From the NCBI GenBank assembly GCA_015485015.1, contig WFUK01000147.1, forward strand, positions 1 to 16,712: a DNA stretch of 16,712 nucleotides, read 5' to 3'. The notes below the pieces were generated by a model. That model searched no databases and was not told the origin of the DNA. It saw only the letters and a program-made list of their open reading frames with translations. The translations under genes and the position numbers were made by a program. This stretch comes from Paracoccaceae bacterium. Its GTDB lineage: Bacteria; Pseudomonadota; Alphaproteobacteria; Rhodobacterales; Rhodobacteraceae. Positions 1-8,434 of the stretch are shown here, piece by piece (positions within the stretch are counted from its first letter, which is position 1; each line of letters opens with the position of its first letter).

Positions 1-1607
1 AAGACGACGTGTTCACCTCGATCCATATCGAGGAATTCGAGGTTGCGGCGCGCGATACCAAGCTTGGGCCAGAGGAAATCACCCGCGATATTCCGAATGT
101 CGGCGAGGAAGCTTTGCGCAACCTCGACGAAGCGGGCATCGTTTATATTGGGGCCGAAGTTGGGCCTGCGGATATTCTTGTGGGTAAGATTACGCCGAAA
201 GGTGAAAGCGCCATGACGCCGGAAGAGAAGCTCTTGCGGGCGATCTTTGGCGAGAAGGCATCGGACGTGCGCGACACATCCTTGCGCCTCAAGCCCGGTG
301 ATTTTGGCACGGTTGTGGATGTGCGGGTGTTTAACCGCCACGGCATTGATAAAGACGAGCGCGCGATCCAGATCGAGCGGGAAGAAGTGGAGCGCCTCTC
401 GCGCGACCGCGACGACGAGATCACCATTCTGGAGCGCAACACCTATGGCCGCCTCAAGACCATGATCTTGGGTAAAAAGGCTGTAAAAGGCCCGAAAGGC
501 GTGAAGGCCGGCTCGGAAATTACCGAAGAGCTGCTGGGCAGCCTGAGCAAAGGGCAATGGTGGCAGTTGGCCTTGTCGGAGGACGACGACGCGGCGCAGG
601 TGGAAGCCCTGAACGCGCAGTTTGAAGCCAACAAGCGCACGATGAATGCCCGCTTTGAAGACAAGGTGGAAAAAGTCCGCCGTGGGGATGACCTGCCACC
701 GGGCGCGATGAAGATCGTTAAGGTGTTTGTCGCCGTGAAGCGCAAGCTGCAACCGGGCGACAAAATGGCGGGCCGTCACGGCAACAAAGGGGTTATCTCC
801 AAGGTTGTGCCGCAAGAGGACATGCCGTTCCTTGCGGATGGCACCTCGGTTGACGTGGTGCTAAACCCGCTGGGTGTGCCTTCGCGCATGAATGTGGGGC
901 AAATCCTTGAAACCCATATGGGTTGGGCTGCGCATAACCTTGGTCGCTCGATTGAAAATGCTTTGGCGGAATACAAACGCTCGGGCGACATGACGCCGGT
1001 CACGGATGCTATGAAAATCGCTTATGGCGAAGATACATATGCCGAAGCGACTGCGGATATGGACGAGGATAATATCCTTGAAGCTGCCAGCAACGTAACG
1101 CGCGGCGTGCCGATTGCGACCCCTGTTTTTGACGGGGCCAAAGAGGCAGACGTGAATGATGCGCTGACGCGGGCGGGCTTGGATACCTCCGGTCAATCAA
1201 TCGTGTTTGATGGCCGCACCGGCGAGCAATTCGCCCGTCCGGTTACGGTTGGCATGAAGTATATCCTCAAGCTGCATCACCTTGTGGACGAGAAAATCCA
1301 CGCGCGTTCCACTGGCCCTTACAGCCTTGTCACCCAGCAGCCGCTTGGGGGTAAAGCCCAGTTTGGTGGTCAGCGCTTCGGGGAGATGGAAGTCTGGGCG
1401 CTGGAAGCTTATGGCGCCGCTTACACCTTGCAGGAAATGCTCACCGTCAAGTCGGATGATGTGGCAGGCCGGACCAAGGTTTATGAAAGCATCGTGAAGG
1501 GCGAGGACAATTTCGAGGCTGGTGTGCCAGAATCGTTTAATGTGCTTGTGAAGGAAATTCGGTCACTCGGTTTGAATATCGAGCTGCTGGATTCGGAGGC
1601 GGAGTAG
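1..1607 (+). CDS. rpoB: RNA polymerase beta subunit, 3' part (5' end outside window)
   Basis: Beta subunit of DNA-directed RNA polymerase, which with beta' forms the active-site cleft. Only about the last 534 residues are present. The frame is open through the left edge (codons begin at base 3), so the GTG at base 9 is an internal valine codon and not a start. Visible conserved blocks, in order: [25 protein letters not shown] followed by [17 protein letters not shown], the active-site lysine region [15 protein letters not shown] (about codons 255-269 counted from base 9), [18 protein letters not shown], the [18 protein letters not shown] block, and the C-terminal [20 protein letters not shown] and [19 protein letters not shown], the clamp and switch segments that contact beta'. 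It ends in TAG and is followed by rpoC after 48 bases, the usual rpoBC pairing. Identity is certain. The rifampicin-binding region lies upstream and cannot be read here. Confidence 0.99.
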   Translation, partial: DDVFTSIHIEEFEVAARDTKLGPEEITRDIPNVGEEALRNLDEAGIVYIGAEVGPADILVGKITPKGESAMTPEEKLLRAIFGEKASDVRDTSLRLKPGDFGTVVDVRVFNRHGIDKDERAIQIEREEVERLSRDRDDEITILERNTYGRLKTMILGKKAVKGPKGVKAGSEITEELLGSLSKGQWWQLALSEDDDAAQVEALNAQFEANKRTMNARFEDKVEKVRRGDDLPPGAMKIVKVFVAVKRKLQPGDKMAGRHGNKGVISKVVPQEDMPFLADGTSVDVVLNPLGVPSRMNVGQILETHMGWAAHNLGRSIENALAEYKRSGDMTPVTDAMKIAYGEDTYAEATADMDEDNILEAASNVTRGVPIATPVFDGAKEADVNDALTRAGLDTSGQSIVFDGRTGEQFARPVTVGMKYILKLHHLVDEKIHARSTGPYSLVTQQPLGGKAQFGGQRFGEMEVWALEAYGAAYTLQEMLTVKSDDVAGRTKVYESIVKGEDNFEAGVPESFNVLVKEIRSLGLNIELLDSEAE

Positions 1608-1627
1608 GGGCGTTTTAGCCGCCCTTA
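1605..1627 (+). other. Intercistronic hairpin over the rpoB stop codon
   Basis: TAGGGGCG (1605-1612) can pair with CGCCCTTA (1620-1627) around a 7-base loop. This is an 8-bp stem with one G-U pair, and it contains the rpoB TAG stop. No T-run follows, so it is not an intrinsic terminator. It could influence mRNA processing or the relative translation of rpoB and rpoC. That role is inference only. Confidence 0.35.
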
Positions 1628-1655
1628 CCATTGGAAATAGATTGAGGATCATAAA

Positions 1656-4600
1656 ATGAATCAAGAAATCACAAACCCGTTTAATCCGGTCCAGCCCGTC
1701 AAAACCTTTGACGAAATCAAAATCTCGCTCTCCTCGCCCGAGCGGATTTTGAGCTGGTCTTTTGGCGAAATTAAAAAGCCGGAAACCATCAATTACCGCA
1801 CGTTCAAGCCCGAGCGCGACGGCCTTTTCTGCGCCCGCATCTTTGGCCCGATCAAGGATTATGAATGCCTGTGCGGCAAATACAAGCGCATGAAATATCG
1901 CGGCGTGACCTGCGAGAAATGTGGTGTGGAAGTGACGCTGCAAAAAGTGCGCCGCGAGCGCATGGGGCATATCGATCTGGCCGCCCCTGTGGCGCATATC
2001 TGGTTCCTCAAATCCCTGCCGTCGCGCATTGGCTTGATGCTGGATATGACCCTGCGCGACCTTGAGCGCATCTTGTATTTCGAGCAATATGTGGTGATCG
2101 AGCCGGGCCTGACCGACCTCACCCAGGGCCAGCTTCTGACCGAAGAAGAATTTCTGGATGCCGAAGATCAATTCGGCGCAGACGCCTTCACCGCAGGCAT
2201 CGGCGCGGAAGCCATCCGCGAAATGCTGGCGGCGCTGGATCTGGATGCCGAAGCCGAGCAGCTGCGCGCTGATCTGGCCGAAGCCACTGGTGAGCTGAAG
2301 CCCAAGAAGATCATCAAACGCCTGAAGCTGGTGGAGAATTTCCGCGAAAGCGGTAATCGCCCCGAGTGGATGATCCTGACCGTGATCCCCGTGATTCCGC
2401 CCGAGCTGCGCCCCTTGGTGCCGCTTGATGGTGGCCGTTTTGCTACCTCGGATCTCAACGATCTTTACCGCCGCGTGATCAACCGGAATAACCGCCTCAA
2501 GCGGCTGATCGAGCTGCGCGCGCCCGATATTATCGTGCGTAATGAAAAGCGGATGTTGCAGGAATCCGTGGACGCGCTGTTTGACAATGGCCGCCGTGGC
2601 CGTGTGATTACCGGCGGCAACAAGCGCCCGCTGAAATCGCTTTCCGACATGCTTAAAGGTAAGCAGGGCCGCTTCCGGCAGAACCTCTTGGGTAAGCGGG
2701 TGGATTTCTCGGGTCGTTCGGTGATTGTGACCGGCCCCGAGCTGAAACTGCACCAATGTGGCCTGCCCAAGAAGATGGCGCTGGAGCTGTTCAAGCCGTT
2801 TATTTACTCGCGTCTGGAGGCCAAAGGCCTTTCCAGCACGGTAAAGCAAGCCAAAAAACTGGTGGAAAAAGAGCGCTCGGAAGTGTGGGATATCCTTGAC
2901 GAGGTGATCCGCGAACACCCCGTAATGCTCAACCGTGCGCCCACGCTGCACCGTCTTGGCATTCAGGCGTTTGAGCCGGTTTTGATCGAGGGCAAAGCCA
3001 TCCAGTTGCACCCGCTGGTTTGCTCGGCCTTTAACGCCGACTTTGACGGCGACCAAATGGCGGTCCATGTGCCGCTTTCGCTGGAAGCCCAGCTTGAGTG
3101 CCGCGTGCTTATGATGTCGACCAACAACGTGCTGTCGCCTTCCAACGGCGCACCGATCATTGTGCCGTCGCAGGATATGATTCTGGGCCTATATTATGTG
3201 ACCCTGATGCGCAAAGGCATGAAGGGCGAGGGGATGATCTTCTCCAATATGGACGAGATCGACCACGCTTTGGAAACCGGTGCGGTGCATCTGCATGCCA
3301 AGATCGAGGCCCGCGTTGAGCAGATCGACGAAGAGGGCAATAGTTATATGGCGCGGTTTGAAACCACGCCGGGCCGTGTGCGCCTGGCGCAGCTTTTGCC
3401 GAAGAACCATAAAGCGCCGTTTAGCATCGTGAACCGTTTGCTTCGCAAGAAGGAAGTGGGCGAGGTGATTGACGTTGTTTACCGCCATTGCGGCCAGAAA
3501 GAGAGCGTGATCTTCTGTGACCAGATCATGACGCTCGGTTTCCGCGAAGCCTTCAAGGCCGGTATTTCCTTTGGCAAGGATGACATGCTGATCCCCGACA
3601 ATAAATGGGAGATCGTGAATGGTGTGCGGGCCAAGGTTAAGGAATTCGAGCAGCAATATATGGACGGGCTTATCACCAAGCTCGAGAAATATAACAAAGC
3701 GGTGGATGTGTGGTCCAAATGCTCGGATGATGTGGCCGACGGCATGATGGGCGAGATTTCCAAGCTGCGCTTTGATGACGAGGGCAACGAGGAAGAGCCG
3801 AATTCGGTTTACATGATGGCCCATTCCGGCGCTCGTGGTTCGCCGGCGCAAATGAAACAGCTCGGCGGGATGCGCGGCTTGATGGCCAAGCCAAATGGCG
3901 ACATCATCGAGACGCCGATTGTGTCTAACTTTAAGGAAGGCCTGACCGTGCTTGAGTATTTCAACTCGACCCACGGCGCGCGTAAGGGCCTTGCGGATAC
4001 CGCGCTCAAAACCGCAAACTCCGGCTACCTCACCCGCCGCTTGGTGGATGTGGCGCAGGATTGTATTGTGCGCGAAGATGACTGCGGCACCGCGATCTCG
4101 ATCAAGATCGCGGCTGCGGTAAATGACGGCACGGTTGTGTCTTCGCTTTCCGAGCGTATTTTGGGCCGTGTTGTGGCTGAAGATGTGCTGAAACCGGGCA
4201 CAGACGAAGTGTTGGCGGCGCGCAATGTTTTGATCGACGAGAAGCTGGCGGACGAGATCGAAGCGGCGGCTGTGTTGTCTATTCAAGCACGCTCACCGCT
4301 TACCTGCGAAGCCGAAGACGGTATTTGTGCGCAGTGTTATGGTCGTGATCTGGCGCGGGGTTCCAAGGTGAACCCGGGCGAGGCTGTGGGCATTATCGCG
4401 GCGCAATCCATCGGTGAGCCGGGCACCCAGCTAACGATGCGGACCTTCCACATTGGCGGCATTGCCCAAGGTGGTTCGCAAACTTCGCAAGAGGCGATTG
4501 CCGACGGCAAGGTCGAGCTGCGCAAAGCCAGTGTGCTGAAAAATGCAGATGGCGAAAACGTGGTTATGGATCGTCATATGGAATTGGCGTTGCTCAATGA

Positions 4601-5864
4601 AAATGGTGTCGAGCTTTCCAACTATAAGCTTGGTTATGGCTCCAAGCTGATGGTCAAGGATGGCGCAACCGTGAAAACCGGCGATCGCCTGTTTGACTGG
4701 GATCCGTTCACCATGCCGATCATCACCGAAAAGCCGGGGATCGCCAAATTTGTTGATCTCACCGTGGGTATTGCGGTGCGAGACGAAACCGATGACGCCA
4801 CTGGCCTGAGCCAGAAGGTGGTATCGGATTGGCGCGCCACGGCGAAGGGCGGCGATTTGAAGCCCGCGATCATCGTGATGGACCCTGCCACCGGCGAGCC
4901 GGTGCGCATGGAAAATGGCAACCCTGCGGTTTATAATATGTCGATCGACGCGGTGCTTGCCGTTGAAGATGGTCAGGAGATCGTTCCGGGCGATGTGCTG
5001 GCGCGGATCCCGCGCGAAGGCACCAAGGTGAAAGACATCACCGGTGGTCTGCCGCGTGTTGCCGAGCTGTTTGAGGCCCGCCGCCCGAAAGATCACGCGA
5101 TTATCGCGGAAATCGACGGCCATGTGCGCTTTGGCAAGGACTACAAAAACAAGCGCCGCGTGGCGATTGAGCCGGTAGACGATACGCTGGAGACGGTGGA
5201 ATACATGGTGCCAAAAGGCCGCCATATTCCGGTGCAGGAAGGCGATTTCATCCAGAAGGGCGAATACATCATGGACGGCAACCCTGCGCCGCATGACATT
5301 CTGCAAATCATGGGTGTGGAAGCTTTGGCCGAATATATGGTGGACGAAGTGCAGGATGTTTACCGTCTGCAAGGCGTGAAGATCAACGATAAGCATATCG
5401 AAGTGATCGTGCGCCAAATGCTGCAAAAATGGGAAGTATCCGATAGCGGCGGCACCATCCTGCTCAAAGGCGAGCAGGTGGATAAAGCCGAATTTATCGA
5501 GGCTTGTGAAAAAGCTGTGGCGCAGGGTTTTGCCCCGGCCAAGGGCGGACCTGTTTTACTCGGGATCACCAAAGCGTCGCTCTCGACCCGTTCGTTCATC
5601 TCGGCGGCTTCCTTCCAGGAAACCACCCGCGTTCTGACCGAAGCTTCGACCCAAGGCAAGCGCGACAAGCTGATCGGCCTGAAGGAAAACGTGATTGTCG
5701 GGCGCTTGATCCCAGCGGGCACGGGTGGGGCAACCCATGACCTGAAGCGCGTGGCGCAAACCCGCGACCAGGCGATCATCGAGCAGCGCCAGGCCGAGGC
5801 CGAGATTGTGGCCGAGCTTGAAAATCCTGCGGCTGAAGACCCGGCTGCGCCAACGGCGGAATAG
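1656..5864 (+). CDS. rpoC: RNA polymerase beta' subunit
   Basis: Catalytic beta' subunit of RNA polymerase, 1402 residues, full length for the family. Seen in sequence: an N-terminal zinc-binding domain with C71, C73, C86 and C89; the catalytic loop NADFDGD with Mg-binding D462, D464 and D466; the bridge-helix block [19 protein letters not shown]; a second zinc site at C810, C884, C891 and C894, with the same 74/7/3 spacing as in E. coli; and the trigger-loop region [16 protein letters not shown]. The C-terminus ends in an Ala/Glu-rich tail. The ATG at 1656 is preceded by GAGG at 1644-1647 (8-base spacing) and begins [11 protein letters not shown], which I recall as typical of Rhodobacterales. 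It is co-transcribed with rpoB, and a strong terminator follows 17 bases after the stop. No missing catalytic residue is seen. Confidence 0.99.
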   Translation: MNQEITNPFNPVQPVKTFDEIKISLSSPERILSWSFGEIKKPETINYRTFKPERDGLFCARIFGPIKDYECLCGKYKRMKYRGVTCEKCGVEVTLQKVRRERMGHIDLAAPVAHIWFLKSLPSRIGLMLDMTLRDLERILYFEQYVVIEPGLTDLTQGQLLTEEEFLDAEDQFGADAFTAGIGAEAIREMLAALDLDAEAEQLRADLAEATGELKPKKIIKRLKLVENFRESGNRPEWMILTVIPVIPPELRPLVPLDGGRFATSDLNDLYRRVINRNNRLKRLIELRAPDIIVRNEKRMLQESVDALFDNGRRGRVITGGNKRPLKSLSDMLKGKQGRFRQNLLGKRVDFSGRSVIVTGPELKLHQCGLPKKMALELFKPFIYSRLEAKGLSSTVKQAKKLVEKERSEVWDILDEVIREHPVMLNRAPTLHRLGIQAFEPVLIEGKAIQLHPLVCSAFNADFDGDQMAVHVPLSLEAQLECRVLMMSTNNVLSPSNGAPIIVPSQDMILGLYYVTLMRKGMKGEGMIFSNMDEIDHALETGAVHLHAKIEARVEQIDEEGNSYMARFETTPGRVRLAQLLPKNHKAPFSIVNRLLRKKEVGEVIDVVYRHCGQKESVIFCDQIMTLGFREAFKAGISFGKDDMLIPDNKWEIVNGVRAKVKEFEQQYMDGLITKLEKYNKAVDVWSKCSDDVADGMMGEISKLRFDDEGNEEEPNSVYMMAHSGARGSPAQMKQLGGMRGLMAKPNGDIIETPIVSNFKEGLTVLEYFNSTHGARKGLADTALKTANSGYLTRRLVDVAQDCIVREDDCGTAISIKIAAAVNDGTVVSSLSERILGRVVAEDVLKPGTDEVLAARNVLIDEKLADEIEAAAVLSIQARSPLTCEAEDGICAQCYGRDLARGSKVNPGEAVGIIAAQSIGEPGTQLTMRTFHIGGIAQGGSQTSQEAIADGKVELRKASVLKNADGENVVMDRHMELALLNENGVELSNYKLGYGSKLMVKDGATVKTGDRLFDWDPFTMPIITEKPGIAKFVDLTVGIAVRDETDDATGLSQKVVSDWRATAKGGDLKPAIIVMDPATGEPVRMENGNPAVYNMSIDAVLAVEDGQEIVPGDVLARIPREGTKVKDITGGLPRVAELFEARRPKDHAIIAEIDGHVRFGKDYKNKRRVAIEPVDDTLETVEYMVPKGRHIPVQEGDFIQKGEYIMDGNPAPHDILQIMGVEALAEYMVDEVQDVYRLQGVKINDKHIEVIVRQMLQKWEVSDSGGTILLKGEQVDKAEFIEACEKAVAQGFAPAKGGPVLLGITKASLSTRSFISAASFQETTRVLTEASTQGKRDKLIGLKENVIVGRLIPAGTGGATHDLKRVAQTRDQAIIEQRQAEAEIVAELENPAAEDPAAPTAE

Positions 5865-5881
5865 GTGGCCTGAATATCAAG

Positions 5882-5911
5882 AAAAAGCCCGCCCCTCCGG
5901 CGGGCTTTTTT
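5882..5911 (+). terminator. Intrinsic terminator after rpoC
   Basis: A 7-bp GC stem, GCCCGCC (5887-5893) with GGCGGGC (5899-5905), closes a 5-base loop. It is flanked by five A upstream and six T downstream, so it is a classical rho-independent terminator and could act in both directions. The T-run ends only 11 bases before the ATG of the next gene. Confidence 0.93.
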
Positions 5912-5922
5912 ATGGGGGATAG

Positions 5923-6447
5923 ATGGTAGATTTTACGCCGGATTGCAAAAACTGCGCTGCGCTTTGCTGCCTGGCGCTGGCCATCGACAAGGGCGAGGCT
6001 TTTTCATTTGATAAGCCTGCGGGCACCGCTTGTGCGCATTTATTGCCCAACCACCGCTGCAATATCCACGCCGAGCTAAGCGCGCGCGGCTGTGATGGCT
6101 GTGTGCAATATAGCTGTGAGGGGGCGGGGCAGCGGGTGGTGCATGAGCTGTTTTCCGGTCAAAGCTGGCAGGACGAACCGGCGCTGAAGCTGCCGATGAT
6201 TGAAGCGTTTCACATCCTGCGGCTGGTGCATAAATATCTGGTGCTGCTGGATCTGGCAAAGGGGCTTGAGCTTGACGCGGCACAGGCAAGGGCGCGGCTT
6301 GAATTTCGGGCGCGGCTTGATCCGGCAGAAGGCTGGCAGCTCGAGAGCCTGCAAGCGTTTGCGCGGGCTGGCTTTGTCGGGGAAATTGAGGCATTCTTCA
6401 AGGGGCTAAAATCAACGGCGCAGAGCTGGCGCAATAGGCAGGAATAA
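5923..6447 (+). CDS. Cysteine-cluster protein of unknown function, related to the N-terminal module of some pentapeptide-repeat proteins
   Basis: A 174-residue cytoplasmic protein with no signal peptide and no membrane segment. The N-terminal part holds nine cysteines: C8, C11, C15 and C16 (pattern CxxCxxxCC), C37, C46, C57, C60 (CxxC) and C65. This suggests a bound metal or an Fe-S cluster, in the general style of YkgJ-type cysteine-cluster proteins. The blocks FDKPAGTACAHL, CNIHAEL and CEGAGQRV resemble, from memory, the module that precedes pentapeptide repeats in some actinobacterial proteins. Here no pentapeptide repeats follow, and residues from about 85 onward are alpha-helical, Ala/Leu/Arg-rich sequence. 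The start ATG at 5923 has a G-rich stretch (GGGGGA, 5914-5919) at short spacing. The gene lies 11 bases past the rpoC terminator and 5 bases before a glycosyltransferase gene, with which it is probably co-transcribed. Function unknown; the metal-binding reading is inference. Confidence 0.85.
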   Translation: MVDFTPDCKNCAALCCLALAIDKGEAFSFDKPAGTACAHLLPNHRCNIHAELSARGCDGCVQYSCEGAGQRVVHELFSGQSWQDEPALKLPMIEAFHILRLVHKYLVLLDLAKGLELDAAQARARLEFRARLDPAEGWQLESLQAFARAGFVGEIEAFFKGLKSTAQSWRNRQE

Positions 6448-6452
6448 CGGGC

Positions 6453-7289
6453 ATGGATATGGGCTATAGCGAGGCGGAGTTGCAAGAGCTGGTGCAAGTT
6501 GGCGGGTTGATTCGCTTTTCGGTGCCGGTCGAGGGCGGATTTCAGAAAAACCCGGAATCGCGGGAAGACAAGCTGGCCAAGCTATTTGCCCCTGCGCGGA
6601 TGGAGCAGCGGTTTGCCTATTTCGAAAGCCTGTGCCTGAATGCGCTCAAGCGGCAGACCAACCCGGATTTCAGGGTGGCGATTGTGATTGGCGAGGATAT
6701 GCCCGAGCCATATAAGCGCCGCTTGGAGGCGCTTTTGGCCGAACTTCCGCAAGCGCGGTTGATCGAAAAGCCGATCATGCCGCATCGGCGCATGGTGCAG
6801 GAAGCGTTTGAAGAGATATTTGATAAAAATACGCCGCTGCGATTCTGGTTTCGCTTTGATGATGATGATGCGCTGGCGACGGATTATATCGAGCAGGTCT
6901 GGAATAAAATTCCGCAGCTCTTAACGATCTATGGCGGGCTGGATCCGGTATGTCTGAGCTTTTCCCAAGGCTTGACGCTGATCGGGCCGGCTGACGAGCG
7001 CCGGATTGTGGTGGCGCATGAGCGATCGCCGCTGGGCCTGGGGCTTGGGGTGCTGGGACCGGCGGGGGCGCATCCTTTGGTGATGCGCTATAATCACATG
7101 CGAATTCATACCCATCTGCGCACCCTGATTGATCCGGTTCCGGTGATGATGCTGCGCTCGATCCATACCAGCAATGATTCCCGTGGTATCCTGTTGCCGC
7201 ACATTTTGCAGGAGCGCTCCGAGGCCGAAAAACGCGAGATATTGCGGCTGCGCTTTGGCCTTGATATGGATGCGATATTGGCCTTGTAA
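6453..7289 (+). CDS. Putative rhamnosyltransferase-like glycosyltransferase
   Basis: A 278-residue protein that looks like the bacterial putative rhamnosyltransferase family (the Pfam Rhamno_transf type), common in Rhodobacterales. Visible features: an N-terminal RFSVP strand (residues 21-25); RMEQRFAYFESLCLNALKRQT (49-69; the family's typical opening 'R...F..ECLPSLKAQT' form); the strand FRVAIVIGEDMPEPY (73-87); and an acidic FDDDDA motif at 135-140 that would serve as the DxD-type metal/nucleotide-sugar site. After it come YGGLDPVCLSFSQG and a C-terminal IHTSNDSRG block. It probably transfers a sugar to a cell-surface glycan; donor and acceptor cannot be told from sequence. No signal peptide or membrane segment is seen. 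The start ATG at 6453 has AGGA at 6440-6443 (9-base spacing), and a second in-frame ATG at 6459 is possible. Codon choice is less biased than in the neighbouring ribosomal genes, fitting lower expression. Confidence 0.8.
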   Translation: MDMGYSEAELQELVQVGGLIRFSVPVEGGFQKNPESREDKLAKLFAPARMEQRFAYFESLCLNALKRQTNPDFRVAIVIGEDMPEPYKRRLEALLAELPQARLIEKPIMPHRRMVQEAFEEIFDKNTPLRFWFRFDDDDALATDYIEQVWNKIPQLLTIYGGLDPVCLSFSQGLTLIGPADERRIVVAHERSPLGLGLGVLGPAGAHPLVMRYNHMRIHTHLRTLIDPVPVMMLRSIHTSNDSRGILLPHILQERSEAEKREILRLRFGLDMDAILAL

Positions 7290-7293
7290 GGCC

Positions 7294-7321
7294 TTGATGC
7301 GAGGGGGGATTCCGGCATCAA
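7294..7321 (+). other. Hairpin just after the glycosyltransferase gene
   Basis: TTGATGC (7294-7300) is perfectly complementary to GCATCAA (7315-7321) across a 14-base G-rich loop, four bases after the upstream stop codon. No T-run follows, so intrinsic termination is doubtful. It may stabilise the 3' end of the message or assist Rho-dependent termination ahead of the str promoter. Confidence 0.35.
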
Positions 7322-7342
7322 AAGGATTGCGAATTTAGCCTG

Positions 7343-7379
7343 TTGACATCGATCGGTTTTCGACCTAATTTCCGCCCGC
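7343..7379 (+). promoter_or_regulatory. Promoter of the str operon (housekeeping sigma type)
   Basis: A perfect -35 box TTGACA (7343-7348), a 17-base spacer and a -10-like TAATTT (7366-7371) lie in the only sizeable gap before rpsL. The expected start site is near 7377-7379. The discriminator immediately after the -10 box is CCGCCCGC, wholly G/C. Promoters of ribosomal genes with GC-rich discriminators are known to be targets of ppGpp/DksA stringent control, so such control is likely but inferred. Transcription from here would give a leader of about 190 bases. Confidence 0.7.
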
Positions 7380-7569
7380 TCGGGAGAGGCAACTGCGCTG
7401 ATTCCGATACAAGCCACAATTAGGCAATCATGAGCCGGAATTTATTCTCGCTCCTCTGGAATTCCACCGCGCCGGACGGCAACCATAGTCCGCGGGCGGT
7501 ATTTGGCATTTTGTGCATTCGGTGCAAGGTGCTGTAAGTATTGAAACGGGTTGAACGGGGTTTAACTGT
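7380..7569 (+). promoter_or_regulatory. Long untranslated leader of the str operon
   Basis: About 190 bases between the predicted transcription start and the rpsL ATG, with no credible gene. It contains several local stems: GGAATT (7437-7442) with AATTCC (7460-7465); CGGAC (7473-7477) with GTCCG (7488-7492); and TTGTGC (7511-7516) with GTGCAA (7522-7527), the last with two G-U pairs. A near-perfect 10-base tandem repeat (7541-7560) sits at the ribosome-binding position. No terminator-like hairpin with a T-run is seen, so a classical attenuator is not supported. The leader's regulatory role is open. Confidence 0.45.
7541..7560 (+). repeat. 10-base tandem repeat at the rpsL ribosome-binding region
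   Basis: TTGAAACGGG (7541-7550) is followed directly by TTGAACGGGG (7551-7560), nine bases before the rpsL ATG. The GGGG at 7557-7560 is the only Shine-Dalgarno-like element there, and it is weak compared with AGGAGG-type sites before tuf and rplC. The repeat may be chance or may form a protein- or ribosome-binding element. Confidence 0.4.
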
Positions 7570-7941
7570 ATGCCAACGATCCAACAGCTTATCCGCAAGC
7601 CGCGGAAGCCGAAAGTAAAGCGTCAAAAGTCGATGCACCTTCAGGCATGCCCGCAAAAACGCGGCGTATGCACACGTGTTTATACCACAACACCGAAAAA
7701 GCCGAACTCGGCTATGCGTAAGGTTGCCAAAGTGCGCCTGACCAACGGTTTTGAGGTTATTTCCTACATCCCCGGCGAGAGCCACAACCTGCAAGAGCAT
7801 TCGGTTGTGTTGATCCGCGGGGGTCGTGTAAAAGACCTTCCGGGCGTTCGTTACCACATCCTTCGCGGTGTTTTGGATACGCAGGGCGTTAAAGACCGCC
7901 GCCAGCGTCGTTCGAAATATGGCGCCAAGCGTCCTAAATAG
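7570..7941 (+). CDS. rpsL: 30S ribosomal protein S12
   Basis: S12 sits at the decoding centre of the 30S subunit and controls translational accuracy. The 123-residue product is full length. It shows the universal blocks [21 protein letters not shown] (residues 27-47, streptomycin-critical lysine K43 intact), RLTNGFEV and [13 protein letters not shown] (K88 and the aspartate D89 that is commonly beta-methylthiolated), and ends SKYGAKRPK. The positions where streptomycin-resistance substitutions are known (K43, K88) are wild type. It starts at ATG 7570 behind a weak GGGG site and is the first gene of the str operon; rpsG follows after 11 bases. Confidence 0.99.
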   Translation: MPTIQQLIRKPRKPKVKRQKSMHLQACPQKRGVCTRVYTTTPKKPNSAMRKVAKVRLTNGFEVISYIPGESHNLQEHSVVLIRGGRVKDLPGVRYHILRGVLDTQGVKDRRQRRSKYGAKRPK

Positions 7942-7949
7942 GAGACTAA

Positions 7950-8423
<474 letters not shown>

Positions 8424-8434
8424 GACTACATATA

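Noticed and set aside
9..11. GTG as a start codon at the left edge
   Set aside because: The frame is open upstream to base 1 and the translation before it matches conserved RpoB, so the window simply begins inside rpoB.
1563..3068. A 501-codon open frame on the minus strand opposite rpoC
   Set aside because: It lies wholly opposite conserved rpoC sequence. Its translation is His/Gln/Arg-rich with no recognisable motif, the usual shadow of codon bias on the coding strand. The same applies to the long minus-strand frames opposite rpoC at 3189-4286 and 4431-5426, and opposite fusA and tuf.
7420..7857. A 145-codon minus-strand frame spanning the rpsL leader and rpsL
   Set aside because: It is mostly opposite rpsL, has no recognisable domain, and would be antisense to the str leader. 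No promoter or ribosome-binding site supports it.
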